From Belliella baltica DSM 15883 (GTDB taxonomy: Bacteria > Bacteroidota > Bacteroidia > Cytophagales > Cyclobacteriaceae): DNA of 64,000 nucleotides. Each line of letters begins with the position of its first letter. The stretch's first letter is position 1. The notes below the pieces were generated by a model. That model searched no databases and was not told where the DNA came from. It worked only from the letters and a program-made list of their open reading frames with translations. The DNA is taken from the NCBI RefSeq assembly GCF_000265405.1, contig NC_018010.1, positions 806,001 through 870,000 on the forward strand, in the 5' to 3' direction. A program made the position numbers and the translations under genes. Of this stretch, positions 19,258 to 27,520 are shown one piece after another.

Positions 19258-19710
19258 CTATTTACCATACTTCAGCACAATCGCCAATTGTCCTGCATGA
19301 TAGGCAGTATGGGTTGTAATTCTACCTAAGGATTCAGCTTTGGTTTTTTCTCCAAACTCTTGGGTTTTGATGACCGTATCCCAATCAGTCTGACTATTGA
19401 TGGCTCTTTCGAGTTGGTCTCCTGCTTCTTTTACTAGGCCCAAAAGAGACTCCAAGTCCGTCCATTCTCCTGTGTCTTTACCAGCCTTTAGGGTTTTTGC
19501 ATCCACTTTCACCTCCATATTGCAAAAGACATTTTTGGCAAAGAGCAACTCGACTTCAGCGATATGTCGGATCAGAAATCCTGCGGAATTTGGACTGTTC
19601 CCAAGCTTTTTGGTGAGGTCTTCAGATTTAATATTTACCAATTGATTAGTTAGCCTTGTACGGCCTTCTTTCCAGAGTTCGATTAACATTTTCATGATTT
19701 TTTTTGACAA
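19258..19710 (-). CDS. DinB-like superfamily protein
   Basis: 150-aa four-helix-bundle protein. His residues in LIRHIAEVELLF and in the C-terminal TTHTAYHAGQLAIVLKYGK match the metal triad of the DinB/DUF1572 superfamily. Members include thiol-dependent metalloenzymes, but the reaction cannot be predicted. It stands alone on the minus strand, divergent from a decayed gene. Confidence 0.8.
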   Translation of the reverse strand: MSKKIMKMLIELWKEGRTRLTNQLVNIKSEDLTKKLGNSPNSAGFLIRHIAEVELLFAKNVFCNMEVKVDAKTLKAGKDTGEWTDLESLLGLVKEAGDQLERAINSQTDWDTVIKTQEFGEKTKAESLGRITTHTAYHAGQLAIVLKYGK

Positions 19711-19814
19711 AGTAGAAAATCAAATTCATATGAAATATGATATCTATCATTGAAAACTAAATTAAGGATCAGCAAGGTTTTGGAAATTTTGAAAAAATCT
19801 AATATGTTAGTTTC

Positions 19815-20289
19815 ATGATAAAAATTTTTAACAAAACACACTTGTTCCTTTTCATTTTAGTCTTGGGGAACAATTTACTTCCATTGCCCAAAAAAGGAAA
19901 ATCGTCCAATTAAACGATCACTTTTTTCCAGTCGAAGACGGAGGAGGCGAGCATCTTTACAATAGCGTCACAAGCTTTGGGATTGAAAAAGAGCTAAATG
20001 AAAAGATTTACACCTTGGACAATCAACTGGTAAAGGCTATTAAATCTACTTTTGAAGATGAAGCAAGAGAAATATTGCTTTGGAAGCAAGAACAAAAACT
20101 AAATTCAAATGGAGAGCTTGAATTCACAAAATTGAGTTTTACTAATGCTGATACAGCTTTCACTAAAATCCTTGTCGACGACAATCTTATTTTGAATTTG
20201 GCTTGTCTTTACAACAATTGTCACGGCATATTTTTGATTATTATGTAAAAAGAACAATACAAATCTCCTTCCTCAAACTGGACAATTAG
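19815..20289 (+). pseudogene. Decayed secreted-protein gene with two frameshifts
   Basis: An ATG at 19815 opens a signal-peptide-like start (MIKIFNKTHLFLFILVLG). Coding character then moves to another frame at GGGG near 19868 (continuing EQFTSIAQKRKIVQLNDHFF if one G is added). It shifts again near 20190 to reach FGLSLQQLSRHIFDYYVKRT and a TAG at 20287-20289. Undoing both shifts gives a protein of about 157 aa that I do not recognise. Two homopolymer-adjacent shifts could be decay or sequencing error. Confidence 0.5.
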
Positions 20290-20444
20290 AATTAATTCTA
20301 AAAAAAGAATAAACTTCACTGGATATTTTAGAATATAAATTATATTATTTCAAGAATATTCAAAAAATTAAAAATTTTTAAACTAATTTCTTGCTTCTTT
20401 CTTTAAAACATAGTCTAAATGACTTTTCATTTAAATAAAAAACT

Positions 20445-20672
20445 ATGTTTAAAAAATTAAAGTTTATTTTAACCTCTACTCTATTGATAGCATGTTTTGC
20501 ATTGTTAAGTTCGGAATCCGTGATGGCAGATTGTAATCCAGGCCATTATTCAACAGGAAATCAAGATTTTGGCGGCCCTAATGGTAAATGGGAGTTAGTT
20601 TGCGATGAAGCACATGATGCAGTTTGTTGTGTTTCTCATCCTGATGAGGAGGAGGAAGAAACCTTAAATTAA
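20445..20672 (+). CDS. Small Cys-rich secreted peptide, partner of beta-propeller lipoprotein (pair 1)
   Basis: 75 aa with an N-terminal signal peptide (hydrophobic core residues 7-22, likely cleavage after VMA, residue 28). The mature part of about 47 aa has four Cys (30, 53, 61, 62), a Gly/Asn-rich middle and an acidic tail of Asp and Glu. It resembles in layout, not in clear sequence, the NVEALA-type small peptides of Bacteroidota that precede 6-bladed propeller genes. A strong hairpin follows, then the propeller gene 52 bp downstream. The same layout recurs at 40005-41254. Function unknown. Confidence 0.75.
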   Translation: MFKKLKFILTSTLLIACFALLSSESVMADCNPGHYSTGNQDFGGPNGKWELVCDEAHDAVCCVSHPDEEEEETLN

Positions 20673-20676
20673 ATCT

Positions 20677-20705
20677 TTGGGTCAGATAATTTTAATCTGA
20701 CCCAA
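20677..20705 (+). terminator. Hairpin between peptide and propeller genes (pair 1)
   Basis: TTGGGTCAGAT / ATCTGACCCAA with a short loop, followed by TTTCTTATTTT. It lies in the 52-bp gap and should act as a terminator or attenuator giving more peptide than propeller transcript. Confidence 0.75.
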
Positions 20706-20724
20706 TTTCTTATTTTAATTTATT

Positions 20725-21807
20725 ATGTTAAGATCTTTGAGTACTATTATTGTAATTGTCTTTTTATTTTCTTGCTCAACAAAAAACACAGAAGTAAATC
20801 AAGACGGAATTAAGAGAATTTCTATGGGAACTGAATTCTCAAATACGATTGATTATTTTTCTGATACATCATTTATACCTTTGGAATTCTGTGAAGACTG
20901 TATTGTAGGCGACATTCACAAAATATTAAAAGTAAAGGATGGATTTGTTATTTCTGATAAAAACATTTCAAATCAAGTTTTTAAATTCAGCGATAATGGA
21001 GTATTCCAATTCAAAATTGGTGATAAAGGAGATGGGTTAGGCAATTATTTATTGCCATTTGATATCAGTTTAATTCCTTCTACAGATCAGATTGCGATTT
21101 TAGATCAAAATCAAAGAAAAATTATTTTTTATTCATTAGAAGACGGTAGTTTTCTTAGAGAGTTACCTATCAATTTCCAAGCAAAATCAATCCAGTTTCT
21201 TTCTCCTAATACTGTTGCTGTTCATTTTGACGGTAAATTTTCTGGAAATGAAAAGGATTATTTAGGTGGAATCCTTGATTTAAAAAAAGGTGAATTTATT
21301 TATCTAGGAGTTAATGATTTCTCTAAGACAGATCAAAATAAAACTGCCGGAGATTTTTATTTTTCAGGTCATGAACTCATTTTTTCGAAGTCTTTAAATG
21401 ATACTATTTATAGTGTTTTTGAAAAAAAAATCACTCCTAAATATTTTATTGATTTTGGGGAGAAAAAAGTTTCGGACGAGATAAAAATACTTCCTTTGAT
21501 GGATATGCGAATGCGTATGATGCAAGAATTACCTCATTATCATAACGGTAATTTTATTGAAAATGATAATTTTTTGTTTTTCTTGTGGTGGGGAAAAGAT
21601 GAATTTGAAAATCTTGCATTTTATAATAAAGCGAATGATAAGCTTGACCTTATAAAGGGGCGTGATCAAATAATTAAGAGACCTTTTTTTATGGATAATC
21701 AATATCTTTATTCTTTTCTCACAAACTCAGATTATGAAAGCTTAAACACCGAGCCTTTTTTTGGATTATCTCAAAATCAAGTCATTTTAAAAGTTGAACT
21801 TAAATGA
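20725..21807 (+). CDS. 6-bladed beta-propeller lipoprotein (pair 1)
   Basis: 360-aa exported lipoprotein: signal peptide with lipobox LFSC (Cys17). The body has repeated propeller-blade signatures, for example FVISDKNISNQVFKFSDNG with GDKGDGLGNY, and DQIAILDQNQRKIIFYSLED. The G-x-G-x-G-N-Y loop and D-x-x-x-x-x-I-x-x-F blades are characteristic of Bacteroidota 6-bladed propeller proteins. It follows a small secreted peptide gene, as does the 40277-41254 paralog. Binding of the peptide or an oligomeric ligand is a guess. Confidence 0.78.
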   Translation: MLRSLSTIIVIVFLFSCSTKNTEVNQDGIKRISMGTEFSNTIDYFSDTSFIPLEFCEDCIVGDIHKILKVKDGFVISDKNISNQVFKFSDNGVFQFKIGDKGDGLGNYLLPFDISLIPSTDQIAILDQNQRKIIFYSLEDGSFLRELPINFQAKSIQFLSPNTVAVHFDGKFSGNEKDYLGGILDLKKGEFIYLGVNDFSKTDQNKTAGDFYFSGHELIFSKSLNDTIYSVFEKKITPKYFIDFGEKKVSDEIKILPLMDMRMRMMQELPHYHNGNFIENDNFLFFLWWGKDEFENLAFYNKANDKLDLIKGRDQIIKRPFFMDNQYLYSFLTNSDYESLNTEPFFGLSQNQVILKVELK

Positions 21808-21816
21808 TCAAGGTGA

Positions 21817-21996
21817 AATTTTATTACAGGATTCTTTGAAATCATAAACGTAGCTAAATATTCTAATTCAACTGGTGACAATAGTTTCCTAATTCATGAT
21901 AGGTGTACTTGTAGAAAAACACAAACTAATGAATATGATAGATTTTATCCACCATTTCCCAAACTAGAAAAGCTACTGACATTCATTAGAATTTAA
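21817..21996 (+). pseudogene. Possible C-terminal gene remnant
   Basis: A 59-codon open frame without a start codon lies after the propeller gene and before arsR. It encodes a plausible protein tail (IHDRCTCRKTQTNEYDRFYP, then PFPKLEKL) and ends at TAA 21994-21996. No family recognised. It could be chance; AT-rich spacers rarely stay open this long. Confidence 0.3.
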
Positions 21997-22020
21997 ATCA
22001 AATTATTTTTTTTTATCAAG

Positions 22021-22046
22021 ATTACATCGTAATATTGCAATGTAAT
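22021..22046. promoter_or_regulatory. Probable ArsR operator
   Basis: A 26-bp imperfect palindrome with outer arms ATTACAT / ATGTAAT and centre AATATT, 40 bp before the arsR start. ArsR/SmtB repressors bind such interrupted palindromes. Confidence 0.6.
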
Positions 22047-22086
22047 TAAATTCATCCTTCTACCTTCTTAATTCCTCCTTTATAAA

Positions 22087-22416
22087 ATGGGTGTCACCAA
22101 AACAGACCTCTTCACAGAAAAGCAAAACGAACTGGCCAAAATCGCCAAAGTATTTGCCCATCCTGCACGTGTTGCCATCTTGGAATATTTGATCCAATCC
22201 AACACCTGCATCAATGGAGATTTGGTGCAAGAACTGGGACTAGCCCAAGCGACAATATCGCAACATCTCCGAGAACTCAAGGACATTGGCTTGATCAAAG
22301 GAAGCATAGAAGGTGTTTCTGTGAATTATTGTATTGACCCCATTCGATGGGTAGAAGTGCAAAACCTATTTCAAGAGCTATTTGACGGCTTTCCAAAGAT
22401 ATCTGGATGCTGCTAG
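22087..22416 (+). CDS. arsR: ArsR-family metalloregulator
   Basis: 109-aa winged-helix repressor. VFAHPARVAILEYLIQSNTC, then VQELGLAQATISQHLRELKD, is the ArsR helix-turn-helix; the ISGCC C-terminus supplies a vicinal Cys pair that could sense As(III) or a thiol ligand together with Cys in the NTCINGD segment. The classical ELCVCDL metal loop is absent, so the sensing site differs from E. coli ArsR. First gene of an arsenic operon with a palindromic operator upstream. Confidence 0.9.
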   Translation: MGVTKTDLFTEKQNELAKIAKVFAHPARVAILEYLIQSNTCINGDLVQELGLAQATISQHLRELKDIGLIKGSIEGVSVNYCIDPIRWVEVQNLFQELFDGFPKISGCC

Positions 22417-22419
22417 GAA

Positions 22420-22484
22420 TTGTACGAAGTACAATGTACCAAGTATGGTGCAGTCTTGGTACTTCGTACTTGGTACTTGGTACA
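22420..22484. repeat. REP-like palindromic repeat, copy 1
   Basis: About 65 bp built from GTACGAAGTAC and GTACCAAGTA motifs and their complements; it shares a 40-bp core with 23045-23116 and can fold as a long hairpin. It fills the arsR-DUF6428 spacer. Confidence 0.75.
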
Positions 22485-22497
22485 AAAAATACAAACT

Positions 22498-23040
22498 ATG
22501 AAAACTAAAGAGTTTACCCAAATCCTACAAGAAAACCCTGAAAAGGCACTTTTCTTCGAGTATCAAAGTGGTCAGTATGTAAGAACTGACTATCACATCA
22601 CCGAAATCAAGAATGTCAATTTCGACACCGTGGACTGCGGTGGCATCCGCAATGAATGGTCAGAAGTGCATGTACAATTATGGGAAAATGAAATCCCCGA
22701 ACCGGATCATTCAGTAGATAGTGGAAAAGCGATGAAAATCTTTGATGTAGTCAATAAGGTAAGAGAAATTTACCCAGATGCTGAAATCAAGTTTGAATAT
22801 GGTAATTCGGTATTTCCAACAGCAGTACTTCCTGTTCACAACATCAAGGACAGTGGCAATGCCTTGATCGTGCAACTCACACCCGACCAAACAACTTGCA
22901 AAGCCAAAGACAGGGCCACCACTCCAGAAGAAAAAGCTGCCGCTTGCTGCGGTCCAGTATCCGAAAAACCCAAAATCAGAGTTTCACTTGCTTCCCTTCA
23001 AACCGCTAATAGCTGCGAACCTGGATCGGGTTGCTGTTAA
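22498..23040 (+). CDS. DUF6428-like protein of arsenic operon
   Basis: 180 aa starting at the ATG 22498 (the longer open frame upstream is repeat sequence). It has segments such as NVNFDTVDCGGIRNEWSEVH and VQLWENEIPEP, and a Cys-rich tail (AAACCGPVSEK, ending GSGCC). I recognise it as resembling DUF6428 proteins that accompany arsR and ACR3 in Bacteroidota. The paired Cys suggest metalloid binding; the molecular role is unknown. Confidence 0.75.
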   Translation: MKTKEFTQILQENPEKALFFEYQSGQYVRTDYHITEIKNVNFDTVDCGGIRNEWSEVHVQLWENEIPEPDHSVDSGKAMKIFDVVNKVREIYPDAEIKFEYGNSVFPTAVLPVHNIKDSGNALIVQLTPDQTTCKAKDRATTPEEKAAACCGPVSEKPKIRVSLASLQTANSCEPGSGCC

Positions 23041-23044
23041 TTCA

Positions 23045-23116
23045 TTGTACGAAGTACAAAGTGCCATGTACCAAGTAAGGTGCAGTCTTGGTACTTCGTA
23101 CTTGGTACATGGTACA
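23045..23116. repeat. REP-like palindromic repeat, copy 2
   Basis: 72 bp sharing the core of copy 1 at 22420-22484, same orientation, in the spacer between the DUF6428-like gene and the arsC-like gene. Confidence 0.75.
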
Positions 23117-23123
23117 ATTTACT

Positions 23124-23735
23124 ATGAACTTATACCCTATCCTCCAATCCCACATCGAGCAGGCTCAGGCACTGCCGATTAGCGAAGAACGCAAAGCTGT
23201 ACTCCAAGTCCTGATTGATTACATCCAAAAGAAAATTGATCAGCATCAGGAGATCAACTTGAACTACATCTGTACCCACAATTCTCGAAGAAGCCAGTTT
23301 TCGCAGATTTGGGGAAAGGTGGCTGCTGCTTATCATGGGATTGATATCAACTCTTTCTCTGGAGGGGTTGAAGTAACCGCTTTCAATGAACGTGCAGTAG
23401 CTTCTATCAAAAGATTTGGTTTCAAAATCAGCAAAGAAGGGGAAGGCAATCCTAAATATTTTGTCCTTTACTCCGAAGATGAAGATCCGATCGTGACTTT
23501 TAGTAAAGTTTACGATGATGCAGCCAATGCTCCAAAAGGTTTCGCTGCAATCATGACTTGTTCTCACGCAGATGAAAATTGTCCATATATACCAGGTGCT
23601 GAAGCCAGAATTCCTGTAAGATATGAAGACCCAAAAGCCTTCGATGACACACTTGATGAAGAGAAAAAGTATGATGAAAGATCCCTTCAGATTGCTTCGG
23701 AAATGCTCTTTGTTTTCTCAAAAATAAAAAAATGA
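23124..23735 (+). CDS. arsC: Arsenate reductase / low-molecular-weight phosphatase-like protein
   Basis: 203 aa starting at ATG 23124. The P-loop CTHNSRRSQF is a C-x5-R motif of the LMW-phosphatase/thioredoxin-coupled arsenate reductase fold. FSGGVEVTAFNERAVASIKR and TCSHADENCPYIPGAEARIP follow, with further Cys residues suitable for disulfide relay. It is longer than classical ArsC (about 130 aa) because of an N-terminal helical extension. Operon position between arsR and ACR3 supports reduction of arsenate to arsenite. Confidence 0.85.
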   Translation: MNLYPILQSHIEQAQALPISEERKAVLQVLIDYIQKKIDQHQEINLNYICTHNSRRSQFSQIWGKVAAAYHGIDINSFSGGVEVTAFNERAVASIKRFGFKISKEGEGNPKYFVLYSEDEDPIVTFSKVYDDAANAPKGFAAIMTCSHADENCPYIPGAEARIPVRYEDPKAFDDTLDEEKKYDERSLQIASEMLFVFSKIKK

Positions 23736-23997
23736 AATAAAATAGAAATATGCTTCGCGAAATATTGTTGAAATAAACTTTGTAAAATCCGAGTGCCACG
23801 GAGGTCCTACAAACAAAGTAATTCGGGATATAAAAGAAATAAGCCTTCGGCGAAATAAATAGGAAAATAGATTTACATATCAGAAGACAGGTTCGCCGAA
23901 ATATTATAAAACCCTATTTCCAGTTTATTTCTACATTACTTCAATAATATTTCAACTGTATTTCTATTGTATTTAACATATATTAATTGAACAAAAA
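23736..23997. repeat. Dispersed GAAATA-type repeat, copy 1
   Basis: The 262-bp spacer before the ACR3 gene starts with GAAATAAAATAGAAATA and ends with related reverse motifs (ATTTCTATTGTATTT); inner arms such as TTCGGCGAAATA / TTCGCCGAA can pair. Similar ends bound the 45295-45502 spacer. Confidence 0.45.
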
Positions 23998-25026
23998 ATG
24001 TCTGAAACCAAAAAAATCGCCTTTTTTGAAAAGTATCTTACAGTCTGGGTCGCCTTGTGTATAGGAGCAGGAATTCTGATTGGACATTTAGCGGGTGAGG
24101 ACATCACTTTTTTGTCGGATATGGAGATTTACAATGTCAATATTCCAATAGCGATATTGATCTGGTTAATGATCTATCCGATGATGCTACAGATTGATTT
24201 CAGTAGCATCAAAGGAGTGGGAAAAGCTCCAAAAGGTCTGATTTTGACTTTGGTGATCAACTGGCTGATTAAGCCATTTACCATGGCATTCTTTGCTTGG
24301 ATATTCTTTGACAAGTTGTACTCAGCTTATATTGACCCTGAACTTGCTGGAGAATATATCGCTGGAGCTATCCTTTTGGGTGTGGCACCTTGTACAGCGA
24401 TGGTTTTTGTGTGGTCTTATCTTACTGATGGCGATCCTAACTATACTTTGGTACAGGTTTCTGTCAATGACTTGATCATTTTAGTGGCATTTGTCCCTTT
24501 AGTTGGCCTATTACTAGGTATCACAGATATTACAATTCCTTATGGCACATTAGTCGCTTCGGTCTTGATTTTTGTGGTCGTTCCTTTGGTCGCTGGCGTA
24601 CTCACAAGTAAAATTATGATCCGAAGCAACGGTGAAGCTTGGTTTAAAACTGAATTTCTACCAAAATTTAAACCTGTCAGCATCTTCGCTTTATTACTTA
24701 CTTTGGTATTATTATTTGCTTTTCAGGGACCAAATATTTTGAACAACCCATTAATCATTGTATTGATTGCCATTCCACTAATCATTCAAACCTATTTTAT
24801 TTTCTTTCTCGCTTGGTTTGGTGGCCGCAAACTCAATCTTCCCCATGCCATTTGTTCTCCAGCTGCGATGATTGGAGCAAGCAATTTCTTTGAGTTGGCC
24901 GTAGCCGTGGCGATAGCTTTGTTTGGATTGCAAAGCCCAGCTGCTTTGGTGACTGTTGTTGGCGTATTGGTAGAGGTTCCTATTATGCTGAGCTTGGTTG
25001 CTTTGGCGAATAAGTGGAGGTATTAA
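23998..25026 (+). CDS. acr3: ACR3-family arsenite efflux permease
   Basis: 342-aa inner-membrane exporter of arsenite (SBF/BART fold) with ten predicted helices. Family marks are IWLMIYPMMLQIDFSSIKG near residue 60, the conserved Cys in GVAPCTAMVFVWSYLTDGD, and SNFFELAVAVAIALFG near the C-terminus. It ends the arsR-DUF6428-arsC unit; the 262-bp repeat spacer may give it its own promoter. Confidence 0.95.
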   Translation: MSETKKIAFFEKYLTVWVALCIGAGILIGHLAGEDITFLSDMEIYNVNIPIAILIWLMIYPMMLQIDFSSIKGVGKAPKGLILTLVINWLIKPFTMAFFAWIFFDKLYSAYIDPELAGEYIAGAILLGVAPCTAMVFVWSYLTDGDPNYTLVQVSVNDLIILVAFVPLVGLLLGITDITIPYGTLVASVLIFVVVPLVAGVLTSKIMIRSNGEAWFKTEFLPKFKPVSIFALLLTLVLLFAFQGPNILNNPLIIVLIAIPLIIQTYFIFFLAWFGGRKLNLPHAICSPAAMIGASNFFELAVAVAIALFGLQSPAALVTVVGVLVEVPIMLSLVALANKWRY

Positions 25027-25027
25027 G

Positions 25028-25321
25028 TCAACCAAGATGAACTTCAATGTCCATACTTTCATGCAAAATCCTAACTATTTCAATGTCTAAATTATCAATT
25101 AGAAGATAAAAAACTATATGTCGACCAACCCAAAACTTCCGGTAGTTTAAACGGATATAGTCACATTTAAGACCTTTTTCTGGAGCTATGGACAAAGAAA
25201 AAAACACATCATCAAGCTGCTTTAAATAATTATCCCTTTGTCTGATCCCCCATTCTTTATGGGTGTATCGGGCAATTGTTTTTAAGTCATCTTTTGCTTT
25301 TTTGGTTAAAAAAAATGCCAA
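25028..25321 (-). CDS. parE: RelE/ParE-family toxin (pair 1)
   Basis: 97 aa. KKAKDDLKTIARYTHKEWG at the N-terminus and YRKFWVGRHIVFYLLIDN plus IEIVRILHESMD at the C-terminus are the ParE fold signature (R-x-x-x-x-H-I-V-F-Y). Transcribed 2 bp after its antitoxin. ParE toxins inhibit gyrase; the target here is inferred from family only. Confidence 0.88.
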   Translation of the reverse strand: MAFFLTKKAKDDLKTIARYTHKEWGIRQRDNYLKQLDDVFFSLSIAPEKGLKCDYIRLNYRKFWVGRHIVFYLLIDNLDIEIVRILHESMDIEVHLG

Positions 25322-25323
25322 TA

Positions 25324-25557
25324 TTATTCTAAGTTAAGTTCTTCAATTAATGAATCTAATGAATAATCGGCTCTTCCACTTGCCTCTCCCTCAGATAAAG
25401 CCTGTCTTATAGCAGCCAATTTTGTTTCCTTTTCCTCTAAAAGTCTTAAAGCAGCCCGTACAGTTTCACTTGCTGAACCATATCTGCCATTCTCAATTTG
25501 CTTGCTTATAAAATCTTCAAAATGAGATCCCAGCGTTATACTTGTATTTTTTGACAT
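25324..25557 (-). CDS. parD: ParD-family antitoxin (pair 1)
   Basis: 77 aa, ribbon-helix-helix antitoxin: NTSITLGSHFEDFISKQIE, GRYGSASETVRAALRLLEE, then an acidic toxin-binding tail. First gene of a two-gene type II toxin-antitoxin operon, convergent with the ACR3 gene. Paralogous to 39367-39618. Confidence 0.9.
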   Translation of the reverse strand: MSKNTSITLGSHFEDFISKQIENGRYGSASETVRAALRLLEEKETKLAAIRQALSEGEASGRADYSLDSLIEELNLE

Positions 25558-25632
25558 GTAGTTAAAATTAATCTACTCTTTTCAAATATACCAATAAATA
25601 TTATTCAGTGGTACATACATCTTATTTTATTG

Positions 25633-25662
25633 CACTTCAGTCACCAAATTCTACACTTCAGT
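25633..25662. promoter_or_regulatory. Direct-repeat pair, candidate LytTR binding site
   Basis: CACTTCAGT (25633-25641) and CACTTCAGT (25654-25662) are identical 9-bp direct repeats with a 12-bp spacer. LytTR regulators typically bind two 9-bp direct repeats about one turn plus spacing apart. A LytTR regulator gene ends the downstream unit. Confidence 0.45.
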
Positions 25663-25719
25663 AATCTTTAATTTTTTCTGAATACGTTTTCCCTGAGTTT
25701 TGAATCAAAGTTCAAAGCC

Positions 25720-27520
25720 ATGAAAGCATTTGCCATCTTCTTTTTATTTATTCTGACCCAACAAGTCCTCGCCCAAACCAGCATCAAAGGTGTGGTGAAA
25801 GATCAAAAGGGGGAAACGATTCCTGGGGTAAATATTTTTCTCAAAGGAACTTACGAGGGTGTATCCTCAGAAATAGACGGAAACTATATACTTGAAACCA
25901 CATTGACTGGAGAATATATCCTTGTCTTCCAGGCGATGGGTTATAATTCCTTGGAAAAAGAAATCTCACTAGAAGGAGAATCGCTCATTTTAGAAGTGAC
26001 ACTTCGAGAAGCAATCAATGAAATGACTGCTGTAACCATCAGCGCTGGAGCAATGGAAGCATCAGATGAAAAAAAAGCTGTGGTACTCAAACCTATCGAT
26101 ATTGTCACAGTCCCATCTGCGATGGGTGATATCATTGGCGCATTTTAGACTTTGCCAGGTACAGCAAATGTTGGCAATGATGGACGACTATTTGTTCGCG
26201 GTGGCGATGCTTCTGAGACAACTATTTTCATTGATGGAATGAAAGTAGCCAATGCTTTTGGCACCACTGCATCAAACGTTCCTACGCGTACAAGATTTAA
26301 TCCTAACCTCTTCAAAGGATCATTTTTCAGCACAGGTGGTTATTCTGCAGAATATGGACAGGCATTGTCATCAGCATTGGCTCTCAATACCGTGGATATC
26401 CCTTTGAGAAATCAAGGAGATGTTAGCATCATGTCCATTGGGGGAGGTTTTGCACAAACTCTTACAAGTGAAAAAAATAGCATTACAGCTTCTGCAAACT
26501 ATTTCGACTTATCTCCATACCAAAGTCTAATCAATCAAGACTTCGATTGGGAAAGAGCACCTTTCGGATGGGATGCTGAAATAGCCGCTAAACAAAAATG
26601 GGGGAAAAACGGCATGGCCAAAGCCTATGTCCATACGGAGTCAAGTGGTATGAAAATCTGGAACAAACAACCTGACTCGGAAGACAGAGGTCAGCTAGTG
26701 GATGTCAGCAACAAATATACTTTTGCCCAAAGCTCTTTTAAGCAAGTAGGAAAAAATGACTGGAGCTATTATGGAGGATTTTCTTACTCCAATAACATCG
26801 ATGATTTCAATATCGCAACAGATGAAATCAGAAATCAAAACAAACTATATCATGGAAAAATGGTAGCCATCAAAAGCTTTTCTGATAAATTTTCTATAAA
26901 AACAGGATTAGAATCATATATGACCCGATATTCTGAGCAATTAATTTCGCAGGATCTGAAAAGGGAAATCTCAGATAATCAGTATAATCTTTTTACAGAG
27001 GCCGACTACTATTTAAGCAATAAGTTGGTGTTTCGAGGAGGTTTACGATCAGGACATAGCTCCTTGGCAAACCAAACTTGGCTTGATCCCAGATTTTCAC
27101 TGGCATACAAATTTGAAAACGAAGGGCAGGTTTCTTTGGCCGCCGGAACATTTAGCCAAATGCCATTAGAAGAACTCAGAATCATCAATCCAGCGCTTCA
27201 GAACACAAAAGCAGAGCACTTGATTTTGAATTATTTCATCAACAAAAACGGAAGAACTATCCGTGCTGAAGCATTCTACAAAGGATACAATAACTTGATA
27301 ACCTTTGAAGGGCAGCGATATAATTATCAAAAAATAGAACAAACTGGAGAGGGATTTGCCCAAGGCTTTGACTTTTTCTACAGAGATCAAAAATCAATCA
27401 AGAATACAGATTTTTGGATCACATACAGCTTTATAGATAGCAAAAGACAGTTTGCCATGTTCACCCAAATGGTGCAACCTTCCTTTGCTCCTCGCCAAAA
27501 TGCTTTGATGCCAACAGGTA
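25720..27520 (+). pseudogene. TonB-dependent receptor, broken by a nonsense codon and a 3' deletion
   Basis: The N-terminal signal peptide and carboxypeptidase-regulatory domain (IKGVVKDQKGETIPGVNIFL) run to a TAG at 26146-26148. The same frame continues immediately with TLPGTANVGNDGRLFVRGGD and DGMKVANAFG, a plug domain, so TAG probably replaced CAG (Gln). Barrel sequence continues to QMVQPSFAPR near 27497. There it changes in frame into a histidine kinase, so about the last third of the barrel is missing. The receptor cannot be functional as written. Confidence 0.85.

Noticed and set aside
22498..23735. Start codons of the ars genes further upstream within the open frames (22420, 23088)
   Set aside because: Those extensions are the palindromic repeats; the ATGs at 22498 and 23124 give family-like starts.
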